Both the position numbers and the translations under genes were made by a program. 64,000 nucleotides of DNA from Clostridiales bacterium (lineage in GTDB: Bacteria > Bacillota > Clostridia > Christensenellales > Pumilibacteraceae). The stretch spans positions 1 to 64,000 of the forward strand of contig JAFLVG010000005.1 of the NCBI GenBank assembly GCA_022508445.1, read 5' to 3'. How positions within the stretch are numbered: the first letter of the stretch is position 1; each line of letters opens with the position of its first letter. The notes under the pieces are model-generated. The model ran no database searches and was not told where the DNA came from. It saw nothing but the letters and a program-made list of their open reading frames with translations. Positions 38,842 through 46,925 of this stretch are shown here, piece after piece.

Positions 38842-41800
38842 ATGAAAAAACTCGGTCTATTCAGAAAAATCGGGCTGTCGGCAATCATAGCATTGCTTTG
38901 CCTCGCCATCATGATAACGTACTTTACGTTTGTGGTACCGCCCATCGGTTCGCCTCTTGCGGAAGAGGCTCATTCTGTTCAAGTAACAAAGACAGACGTG
39001 CTTACCGGTGCCGAAACGAACATCGATTCGACGTGCAAGTACGGCAAGGAATTCAACGTTCCCGACGGTGCGACTGTTATTGCGCCCAACGGCGAGGAAG
39101 TCACGCCGGAAGAAAACAAGGTAACGGCGTTGCAGCTCGGCAACTATAAAGTAACCTTCGGCGATGACGTAACATATGATTTTTACGTACGCGTTACGCT
39201 TGAAGAGGAGTACTTCTTGAAGGTCGATTATAACGGCGCGGATATCCCGTCTTATATCGAATACAACAAGAGCATCGTGCTTCCTCAGGCTCGCGTGGTA
39301 TACTATGACGAAAACAAAATCCTTCAAGACTATCCCGGTGACTACACCGTCGAAGTCAGAAGCTCGTTGAAGAAAGAACCTATCAATGTAAAGAAAGCGG
39401 ACAACCGCACGGCCGAACAGAGAACTTACGAAGTCGGCCCCACTACCGGAAGACAATTCCTTACCTACACCGCACAAATAGGCGGTGAGGACGGCAAAAA
39501 GACTTTCACTCAGACGTTTACTGTAAACGTTCAATCCAACGTTCCCAACATGGGCAATCCCACGCTTTCTGTTTCGGGCGTACAAAGGGACGTTTCTGTC
39601 AATCGCGCAGTAACGCTTCCCAAAGCGACCGCGACCGACAGCTATGACGACAACGTCAAGATCGAGATTTCGGTCACCCTCGAAGGCGAGCCCGTAACCA
39701 ACGTCGACATCGACGAAAACGGATATGCTTACAAGGTAAAAGATAAAGTGTACGCGCCGGTCGATTTCGATAACGACCAAGCGATGACCTTCTATCCGAC
39801 CGAGAAAGGCTCTTATAAGATCACTTACACCGCTTATAACGACGCTTACGACGGCGGCACTGTCGGCAAGTCCAGTACGCGTGAATACTATATGACCGTT
39901 TCCGACCTCGTTGCGCCTGTGTTCAAAGACGTCAACGAATCCGCCATCCCCGAAACTTGGGGCAAGGTAGTTTATAAGTCTGACGGAAAAGGCGGCGAAG
40001 AAGTCGCAGAAGGCCTCGGCGGCAAGATTACATTCACCGTTCCCGAAGTTGTAGACAACAACGACCACATGTACAAAGAAGACGAGGACGACAAGAATTT
40101 GATCTCGTTGTACTTCCGTATTAACGACGCCGAGAATTCCAAAGTAATAGTCGAGTTCAGCAATATTCTTGCGGACGATGACGACGAAGCTTGCCAATAC
40201 AAGACGTCGGACAGCAAGCTGTACAGCGAAGACGCGATTTTCAATAAGAACAATCCTTTCGTGTTCGACTTCGAAAAATATGTAAAGAAAGACGCAGACG
40301 GCGAAGAGGTTACTTCCAAAGCCGGAACATACACCGTTTTGTTCCGCGCACGCGATAAGGCAAACAACACCTCTTCCAAAACGTACACCATCAAATATCA
40401 AGACACATTCAAGGACACTGCCGCTCCCACTACTGCGGAAGTGACAGTTCCCGACTATATCTCGGCAACCGAAGAAACGTTGACCATCCCGTATCCCGCT
40501 TATGCCGATTCGGATACCCGTCCGCTCGTCGATTACAGAGTGTACACCGACGCGGAGCTCGGCGAGGGTGACGTCCGCTTTATCGATGTAAAAGGCGGCG
40601 AGATTGCGGATATCGAAACCAGAGAAGGCAAAAAATATCTTGTTCTCAACAGTGGCAAGAATGACAGAAACGGTAACTCTCTCGAAAAGACGCTTCTTCT
40701 CGGCGACAACCTTTACTTCTATGTCGGCGTTACCGATAAAGTCGGCAACTTCAAGAGCAACGCGATAGACAACGAGAATTTGACGCAAGAGCAAGAAGGC
40801 GAGGACGAGCGCTATAAGTCAGTTGAAGCAGTTATCAAAGTTATCGCCACCGAAACCGATAAGTTCACCTTCCACGGCGACAACATGACATTCACAAAAG
40901 TCAACGCTGTTACAGACGAGAAATACAAGGACAAGTTCGTTGCAGGCGACTACATTGTTGCCAGCGGATTCAACATCGAGACCGCAAGCCTTGCAATGCG
41001 AGGCTACACCGGCTTCGAAGTTACCGTTCTTGCTCCCAACGACAACGTAATCAGCAGCACGCTTGAAACCGTATCCATTCCCGATGACGGTCAAGATAAA
41101 GCGACGATCTATGTTCAGAACATCAAGTTCCTCGCCGCTGTTCCTACCGAAGAGGATGAGTACTACAAAGTTATCGTTCGCGTGTTCGACGTCAACGGTT
41201 ACAACGAAGTTTACGGATATAAGCTCAACGGCGTAGAGAAAGCAACGCTCAACGACGGCACGACTTCGGCAACTAACACTGTCGGCACGACCGGCAACGT
41301 TCATGTGGCGTATAAACTTCACAACGAGGTCATCAAACAACTTCCGAGTGACGGCACATACTATGTCGTTCGCAAGATTTCGGGTAAGACGTACAGCCTT
41401 ATGGGCAGCGAATTCGTCGCCAAAAAGCAAGGCTCTTACGATTTCCAAGACGGCTATATCAGCGCAGACGATGTAAGCAGCGGTTTGTTCGATTACGAAA
41501 ACGTCAAGCATGTCGGAATGAGAAACGGCGAATACGGACTTAACGTCACCGACGAAAGCAAACCCATCATCGAAGTCCAAGGCGTGATGCCCACTTACGG
41601 CGCGCTTTACGACGAAGAAGATGCGGATAACACCACTGTCGTTCTTCCCGACGTTGTTGCTTATACCGAACACGGCATGGCGGAAATCGAAGTCGAAATC
41701 ACCGACAAGAACGGAGATAAAGTCGATTACGACAAAGAAACCAATTCGTTCAAGGGCAAGACGAACGGCGCGCACACAGTCAAGTATCTTGCGACCTACG

Positions 41801-42285
41801 GCAAAACGTCCAGCCAAGCAACGTATATCATCAATATCGGCGACGTCGAAGGCCCCGAATTCAAGGTAGTAGGCGGCACGGCTTCGAAGTCGGTAACGAT
41901 GAAAGTCGGCGACACGTTCACGTTCGGCACGATGGAGCTTTTGCAAGAAGAGACAGGCGTTACGATTACAAAACGTCTTATCGATCCTTCGCACGAGGAA
42001 GTCACCGACGCAACTGTCACAGGTTCTATCGGTCTCAAAGGCGACAAGGCGAACAACGGCACGACAATCACCTTCAAGATGGCAGGCACCTACGAAGTCG
42101 TATACGAGGCAAAGGATTCGGTAGGCAATCCCACAACACAGCGCTATACGATCACGGTTGTCAGCAGCGGTTCGAGTACTCCCACTACCTGGACGACGCT
42201 GTCCACAGTGCTTATCATAGTGGCGGTCGTATTGCTTGCCGGCGTCATCGTCTACGTGGTGCGCTTCCGCAAAGTAAAGAAATAA
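38842..42285 (+). CDS. Large membrane-anchored surface protein with Ig-like repeats
   Basis: 1147 residues. N-terminal membrane or signal segment (about 9-32), then some 1070 residues of acidic, beta-rich sequence in repeats of roughly 90-110 residues. Several carry the phrase pattern GTYTVLFRARDKANN and GTYEVVYEAKDSVGNPTT, typical of bacterial Ig-like (HYR/Big-like) modules. Only one C-terminal membrane helix (about 1119-1141) and the basic tail RFRKVKK follow SSTPTTWTT; no LPxTG motif exists, so anchoring is by the helix itself. Probably a surface adhesin or structural stalk. Strong own promoter and terminator mark it as monocistronic. Confidence 0.8.
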   Translation: MKKLGLFRKIGLSAIIALLCLAIMITYFTFVVPPIGSPLAEEAHSVQVTKTDVLTGAETNIDSTCKYGKEFNVPDGATVIAPNGEEVTPEENKVTALQLGNYKVTFGDDVTYDFYVRVTLEEEYFLKVDYNGADIPSYIEYNKSIVLPQARVVYYDENKILQDYPGDYTVEVRSSLKKEPINVKKADNRTAEQRTYEVGPTTGRQFLTYTAQIGGEDGKKTFTQTFTVNVQSNVPNMGNPTLSVSGVQRDVSVNRAVTLPKATATDSYDDNVKIEISVTLEGEPVTNVDIDENGYAYKVKDKVYAPVDFDNDQAMTFYPTEKGSYKITYTAYNDAYDGGTVGKSSTREYYMTVSDLVAPVFKDVNESAIPETWGKVVYKSDGKGGEEVAEGLGGKITFTVPEVVDNNDHMYKEDEDDKNLISLYFRINDAENSKVIVEFSNILADDDDEACQYKTSDSKLYSEDAIFNKNNPFVFDFEKYVKKDADGEEVTSKAGTYTVLFRARDKANNTSSKTYTIKYQDTFKDTAAPTTAEVTVPDYISATEETLTIPYPAYADSDTRPLVDYRVYTDAELGEGDVRFIDVKGGEIADIETREGKKYLVLNSGKNDRNGNSLEKTLLLGDNLYFYVGVTDKVGNFKSNAIDNENLTQEQEGEDERYKSVEAVIKVIATETDKFTFHGDNMTFTKVNAVTDEKYKDKFVAGDYIVASGFNIETASLAMRGYTGFEVTVLAPNDNVISSTLETVSIPDDGQDKATIYVQNIKFLAAVPTEEDEYYKVIVRVFDVNGYNEVYGYKLNGVEKATLNDGTTSATNTVGTTGNVHVAYKLHNEVIKQLPSDGTYYVVRKISGKTYSLMGSEFVAKKQGSYDFQDGYISADDVSSGLFDYENVKHVGMRNGEYGLNVTDESKPIIEVQGVMPTYGALYDEEDADNTTVVLPDVVAYTEHGMAEIEVEITDKNGDKVDYDKETNSFKGKTNGAHTVKYLATYGKTSSQATYIINIGDVEGPEFKVVGGTASKSVTMKVGDTFTFGTMELLQEETGVTITKRLIDPSHEEVTDATVTGSIGLKGDKANNGTTITFKMAGTYEVVYEAKDSVGNPTTQRYTITVVSSGSSTPTTWTTLSTVLIIVAVVLLAGVIVYVVRFRKVKK

Positions 42286-42293
42286 AAAATCCG

Positions 42294-42334
42294 TTATAAG
42301 CGGCCGAGCCTTTACGGCCGCTTATAATTTTTTG
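42294..42334 (+). terminator. Terminator of the 1147-aa gene
   Basis: TTATAAGCGGCCG, loop, CGGCCGCTTATAATTTTTT: a perfect 13-bp stem with T-tract. The interval to 42579 holds no gene but TATAAT at 42547-42552 may serve the next one. Confidence 0.95.
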
Positions 42335-42579
42335 CGCGGCGGTCGAGTATAATATTAAAAAGTTTGGCCGTCCAATCAAATTGATCTTCGCGCAAAAATA
42401 TTCTAAGACATTATTGCCGTTATTAAGCAAATTTGCCGTAATGTTAATTTGCTTTTACACGGAGAGAAGTGTGGCGTCGACGTCGCACACGAATGGCGTA
42501 TAATGTCATTGGCTATTTAATAAACACAAATATTACAGGCAGATAATATAATTCGGATTGGAAATGCTACGGAGCAGTA

Positions 42580-44580
42580 ATGGATAACGTAAGGTATAAT
42601 ATTTCGCCGTGCGAACGAAACGAGGTGGCGGCGTTTATCGATAAGATAGACGTGGGTGTGTTTGTGCCTAACGGCGCAGTCAAAGCAACAGAGCGTTCGC
42701 ATTACGACAGATATTCATTCTTGGCAAGCGATAACAGAATAGCTATCGTTTACGACACTTCCGCGAGTATAGTTTCAATTACAGGTCGATCTGACTATGC
42801 TAGGCAGCTGCTCGATTTATTCAATCCGAAAAACAAAACCGTCAAGCGCTCGACTGTTCCGGCGCAAGGCAGCACTCCGGTAAAGCCGATAGCAAAACAG
42901 CCGTTCGTGCCGACGGAGATAATAAGAAAACACGTAGGTGAGGAGTCAAGTACTCGGGCAAAACTTTTTGTCGAGCCCGATCAATTGATGCGACGCAGTC
43001 AGTATAAGCCGGTAGCCACCGTTTTCGCATCATCGAAGGGTGCGTTGATTTCCACCGACGAAATATATCCGCCGCAAACGGTACAAAACAAGCAACAAAG
43101 ACAACAGCATAATCCTCCACCCGTAGAGGACGAGTACAGCGGAGATATCATTTATCCGCCGCAAACAGTAAAGAAACGCACACTTCCGTCTTACGGCGAA
43201 ACGAGCGGCGGCTTCCAAAGCATGTTTTTAAATCAATCTGCGCCGCGCGTGTCAAGGCAGAGCACCGAACATAGTGCCGACAACGACAAGCAATTCGGAA
43301 TAGCAATATCGGCAGGCGGAAAATCGCCCGGCGGTAACGACAAGCCCAGGCGCGCGGTCATATCGTTCGGCTCGGAAGAAGACGAGGATGACGACGGAAA
43401 ACTCAAAATCAATACTCGCGGTCAAAGCATTTTCAAGCAATCCCGGCTCGACGAGAGGACATACCAAAGTGTCGCACAAAGCGACAACGTTCAGCCGACA
43501 AAACGTAAGCGCGGCAGACCGCCAAAGGTGCAGAAAGCGCAAAACAACTATGTGGGCGGAAATGCTGAACAATCGGCGCAATCACTATATAATAATATTC
43601 CGTCGATGCCTAATGAGCAGAGCTCGCACTCACAAGATGTCTTTGACAATCAGCCTGTAAAACGCAAGCGCGGCAGACCGTCCAAGACCGATTATCGGAA
43701 TGCGCGCAACGAAAATGCCGAGCAAATCGAAAAGCAGTCGCAGTTCGAATATAAAAACGGATATTCGGTCAAGAACTATCCGCCCGAGGCATTGAGCGGA
43801 GCAATCAAGCGGCTTCGTGAATACGGAAAAACCGTAATCGCCGACGGAACGGAATTTGCCGGCACGCCGCAAGAAGTCAAGTCGTACAGCGTAACGGACG
43901 CCGCAGGACAAAAAGTGCTACTTAGGTATGCTACAAAGCGCATGACATTACAGCTACAAGGCAAGCGTTCGGACTTATTCGGAGAGGTCATGTCTCAGGT
44001 CAGCCACGACAGCGACTACTCGTCGGCGCTTGAAAACTATGTCGAGAACACGGGTGCTAATGCGGTCAAAAAGGTTTCGGACGTACAGAACGAGCTAAAA
44101 AAGAGATTGCCTAACGCATTCGAGTTTTTGTCCGAGCAATCGCGCATAGATTTTTCATACGGTATACACGACTTCGGCCAGACGAATTTGCATCTTTTGG
44201 ATTATTCGGTGTTGCTTGTTCCCGCATTCAGAGGCTTGGAGCGGTTTGTATTCGACCTGCAACGCGCCGAGGACATCAAGGTCAAGATGATAGGTCAAGC
44301 GTTTGACAAGGACGACAGCGGCAAATATGTGCTTAAAAGCGGATATTGTCAGAGAATAGGCAGCGTAATATACGCCGAGGTGCTTGTAGCACTCTATACC
44401 GAATACTTCTCGCAAAGAAACTTTTTCGCACACTCGGACAATACCGATAACAACATCTCACGGTCGTTACCCGAACGTGCAACGGCGCTACACATTTTCA
44501 ATCATCTGCTCGACGTAGTGGAATACAATGCAAAAAAGCTCAAAGAAATTGGCTTTACCTTAACTGATAATAACAACTGA
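42580..44580 (+). CDS. RnlA-like HEPN ribonuclease with AT-hook linker
   Basis: 666 residues with GGAG five bases before the ATG. An N-terminal domain (1 to about 85, RIAIVYDTSASIVSITGR) resembles RnlA's first TBP-like domain. A Gln/Ser/Lys-rich disordered linker (about 86-395) follows, with IYPPQTV at 162 and again at 191, and KRKRGRPPK at 308 and KRKRGRPSK at 361, both like AT-hooks. A second TBP-like domain (about 400-475, KRMTLQLQGKRSDL) precedes a HEPN domain (about 485-666). LLVPAFRGLERF carries Glu554 and RNFFAH gives Arg613-His618, equal to Glu258, Arg318 and His323 of E. coli RnlA, the toxin of RnlAB. Predicted RNase. No antitoxin (RnlB) lies nearby. pyrG starts 47 bases later. Confidence 0.72.
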   Translation: MDNVRYNISPCERNEVAAFIDKIDVGVFVPNGAVKATERSHYDRYSFLASDNRIAIVYDTSASIVSITGRSDYARQLLDLFNPKNKTVKRSTVPAQGSTPVKPIAKQPFVPTEIIRKHVGEESSTRAKLFVEPDQLMRRSQYKPVATVFASSKGALISTDEIYPPQTVQNKQQRQQHNPPPVEDEYSGDIIYPPQTVKKRTLPSYGETSGGFQSMFLNQSAPRVSRQSTEHSADNDKQFGIAISAGGKSPGGNDKPRRAVISFGSEEDEDDDGKLKINTRGQSIFKQSRLDERTYQSVAQSDNVQPTKRKRGRPPKVQKAQNNYVGGNAEQSAQSLYNNIPSMPNEQSSHSQDVFDNQPVKRKRGRPSKTDYRNARNENAEQIEKQSQFEYKNGYSVKNYPPEALSGAIKRLREYGKTVIADGTEFAGTPQEVKSYSVTDAAGQKVLLRYATKRMTLQLQGKRSDLFGEVMSQVSHDSDYSSALENYVENTGANAVKKVSDVQNELKKRLPNAFEFLSEQSRIDFSYGIHDFGQTNLHLLDYSVLLVPAFRGLERFVFDLQRAEDIKVKMIGQAFDKDDSGKYVLKSGYCQRIGSVIYAEVLVALYTEYFSQRNFFAHSDNTDNNISRSLPERATALHIFNHLLDVVEYNAKKLKEIGFTLTDNNN

Positions 44581-44593
44581 TTTACAAACAGAT

Positions 44594-44627
44594 TAAAGGA
44601 GGACAAGCGTTTCGCTTTACTGAATTT
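44594..44627 (+). promoter_or_regulatory. Distant ribosome site with hairpin before pyrG
   Basis: AAAGGAGG ends 25 bases before the ATG, too far for normal initiation, and AAGCG-TTT-CGCTT between them can form a hairpin that would shorten the distance. No nearer ribosome site exists, and the pyrG start is fixed by its conserved N-terminus. Confidence 0.45.
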
Positions 44628-46193
44628 ATGTCAAAATACATTTTTGTTACCGGCGGTGTGGTGTCGGGACTCGGCAAAGGAATAACAGCCGCAAGCATGG
44701 CAATGCTCATCAAGGCGCAAGGGTACACGGTCGACATGATAAAGTTCGATCCGTATTTCAACGTTGACTCGCTTTATTTGAGTCCGTATCAGCACGGTGA
44801 GGTTTTCGTGACCGACGACGGCGGCGAGGGTGATCTCGTTCTCGGGCATTACGAGCGGTTTTTGGACCAGAACCTGTCCGAAAACAGCAACATCACGAGC
44901 GGCAAGATTTATTCCGCTGTGATAAAAAGAGAGCGCGACGGTGCCTATGACGGCGAGTCCGTTCAAGTCGTGCCGCACATCACCGACGAGATAAAGCGCA
45001 CGCTGTACACGCTCAACCGTCCCGAAACGGACGTCGTCGTGTGCGAGATCGGCGGCGTTGTGGGTGATATCGAAAATCACCCGTACTTGGAGGCCATTCG
45101 CCAATGCCGCGGCGAGCTGGGCAAGGGCAATGCAGTCTACATACACATAACCTACGTACCCGTCATCGAGATGAGCGGCGAGCATAAAACCAAGCCGACC
45201 CAAAATTCGGTCAAGGAGTTGCAGAATATCGGCATTCAGCCCGACATCATCGTCTGCCGCTCCGACTACGCGCTCGACGAGTCCGCGAAGAAAAAGCTTT
45301 CGCTATTCTGCAACGTTGCGCGCGAGTGCATCATCGAAAGCGTTACGACCGATAATCTCTATCAAGTTCCGCTTCGGCTTCACGAGCAGAACATAGAAAG
45401 CGTCGCTCTCGGCAAGCTCAAAATGGAGCAGCGAGAACCCGAGCTCGAAGCTTGGCGCGATATGTGCGCGCGTGCGGAGAGTGCGCACGAATCGGAAAAT
45501 AAACTGCGCGTAGCGGTTGTAGGTAAGTATGTCGAAAAAGTAACAGCTTATCAGTCGCTTACCGATGCACTCACAACGGCAGGTCTACTCAAAAACGAAG
45601 CGCTCGATATTTCGCTCATTTCGAGTGCAAAGGTGCAAGAAAACCCCGAAATTCTCAAAGATTACGACGGAATAGTTATAGCGCCGGGGTTCGGCGTGCG
45701 TGGCTTCGACGGCAAGATTGCGGCGGCAAAGTACGCGCGCGAAAACGACATTCCTTGTCTTTTGATAGGACTAGGCGCGCAGGCGGGGCTTATCGAGTTC
45801 GCACGTGACGTGTGCAATATGACGGGTGCTAATTCGCAAGAGTTCGACGCCGACGGTCCGTATAGCGTCGTTTGCAACATCGATCCGCCCATGCTCAAAA
45901 AAGGCGCGTTCCCGACCGTTATTACGCCCGGAACATATCTTAGTCGTATCTACGGCGAGCAATCCGTGAGCGAACGCCACCGTCACCGTTTCGACTTTTC
46001 GGCAACATACGAACAGTTGTTCTTGCGCAACGGGCTTGTGTTCTCGGCACATTCGCCGACGGGCGTACCCGAAGCGTTCGAGATTCCGACCAACAAATTT
46101 TTTATCGGCACTGTGTACAACCCCGAATACCGTTCGCGGCTTTTGAGTACGCACCCCATTTTTGCGGAATTTATCAGGGTTATCAAGGGCTAA
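44628..46193 (+). CDS. pyrG: CTP synthase with inactive-looking glutaminase domain
   Basis: Converts UTP to CTP with ATP and nitrogen from glutamine or ammonia. The amidoligase half is normal: KYIFVTGGVVSGLGKGI, LSPYQHGEVFVTDDGGEGDL, EIGGVVGDIE and KTKPTQ. The class I glutaminase half is altered. Where E. coli has GICLGMQ with nucleophile Cys379, this protein has LIGLGAQ with Gly381, and where the catalytic FHPEF stands it has YNPEY, His to Asn498. The oxyanion region PGFGVRG and STHPIF remain, so the fold persists. 521 residues against about 545. Predicted to work only with free ammonia or a separate donor, or to be a paralogue with another role. Likely co-transcribed with the RnlA-like gene. 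Confidence 0.88.
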   Translation: MSKYIFVTGGVVSGLGKGITAASMAMLIKAQGYTVDMIKFDPYFNVDSLYLSPYQHGEVFVTDDGGEGDLVLGHYERFLDQNLSENSNITSGKIYSAVIKRERDGAYDGESVQVVPHITDEIKRTLYTLNRPETDVVVCEIGGVVGDIENHPYLEAIRQCRGELGKGNAVYIHITYVPVIEMSGEHKTKPTQNSVKELQNIGIQPDIIVCRSDYALDESAKKKLSLFCNVARECIIESVTTDNLYQVPLRLHEQNIESVALGKLKMEQREPELEAWRDMCARAESAHESENKLRVAVVGKYVEKVTAYQSLTDALTTAGLLKNEALDISLISSAKVQENPEILKDYDGIVIAPGFGVRGFDGKIAAAKYARENDIPCLLIGLGAQAGLIEFARDVCNMTGANSQEFDADGPYSVVCNIDPPMLKKGAFPTVITPGTYLSRIYGEQSVSERHRHRFDFSATYEQLFLRNGLVFSAHSPTGVPEAFEIPTNKFFIGTVYNPEYRSRLLSTHPIFAEFIRVIKG

Positions 46194-46206
46194 AACATTT
46201 CAAAGT

Positions 46207-46241
46207 AAAACGCTTCCGAAAAATATTCGGGAGCGTTTTTG
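46207..46241. terminator. Bidirectional terminator between pyrG and mntP
   Basis: TAAAACGCTTCCGAA, loop, TTCGGGAGCGTTTTTG; nine or ten paired bases and T-tracts in both directions. Confidence 0.9.
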
Positions 46242-46261
46242 ATTAAATAATGAACGCCGCT

Positions 46262-46819
46262 CTACGCCGAAAAGCAGTACACAAGGTCTTTCAGCGCGAG
46301 CGCAATGAGAATCAGTCCGCCCAATACTTTAAAGCGTTCGGGGCGGTTAAAGCGTTTGCCGATAAATGTCGCAAGCGTTATACCGACAAGGCATACACAA
46401 GCGGTTATTAAGCCAATCGTAAGACCGTCCACCCACAGCGGAAATGGCATTACGGCAAGGGTAAGGCCGCACGCGAGTGCGTCTATGCTGGTCGCGAACG
46501 CTTGGAATAAAACGGTTTTTACACCGAGCATGCCGTGCGGACGATCGGGCTTTTCAAAACCTTCGAGAAGCATTATTACGCCGACAATGAGAAGGGCGGC
46601 GAATGAGACGTACCTTTTAAATTCGAGTATACCTATCATCCTGTCGCCGATGAGCGCACCGATAACGGGCATAAGTCCTTGTGCAATGCCGAAAGTGCTT
46701 GCAATCAAAATTCGCTTCATCGGCTTGGGGCGGTAAGCCATTCCGTCGCAAACCGAGGCTACAAACGCGTCTGCCGCAAGGGAAAACGATAGGCATATAA
46801 GCGTTAACACATTCATCAA
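46262..46819 (-). CDS. mntP: Manganese efflux pump MntP
   Basis: 185 residues, about six membrane helices in an internal duplication. LSFSLAADAFVASVCDG and AFATSIDALACGLTLAV each carry the conserved membrane Asp of the MntP family, which exports Mn2+. Often controlled by a yybP-ykoY riboswitch, but the 100-base upstream region has no sequence like it. Terminates at the shared hairpin near 46207. Confidence 0.9.
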   Translation of the reverse strand: MMNVLTLICLSFSLAADAFVASVCDGMAYRPKPMKRILIASTFGIAQGLMPVIGALIGDRMIGILEFKRYVSFAALLIVGVIMLLEGFEKPDRPHGMLGVKTVLFQAFATSIDALACGLTLAVMPFPLWVDGLTIGLITACVCLVGITLATFIGKRFNRPERFKVLGGLILIALALKDLVYCFSA

Positions 46820-46870
46820 AGTATGTGTATGCTTATGCTCGTCCGTTTAGTAGTACAAAGAATATAATAT

Positions 46871-46910
46871 AACGCCCTCGCAAATTCACTTTCGAGGGCG
46901 TTGATATTTT
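46871..46910 (-). terminator. Terminator of the ABC exporter gene
   Basis: AACGCCCTCG and CGAGGGCGTT make a perfect ten-bp stem directly downstream of the minus-strand ABC gene; the tail is A/T-rich but not a pure T-run. Confidence 0.75.
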
Positions 46911-46925
46911 AGGCATAGTTATATA

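Noticed and set aside
42160-42285. Sortase signal (LPxTG) in the 1147-aa protein
   Set aside because: No LPxTG-like pentapeptide precedes the C-terminal helix; only SSTPTTWTT.
44581-44627. RnlB antitoxin gene beside the RnlA-like gene
   Set aside because: Only 46 bases to pyrG downstream and a terminator-bounded surface gene upstream; no ORF of suitable size on either strand.
46820-46925. yybP-ykoY manganese riboswitch before mntP
   Set aside because: The 106-base region consists mostly of the ABC gene's terminator; no conserved riboswitch core is present.
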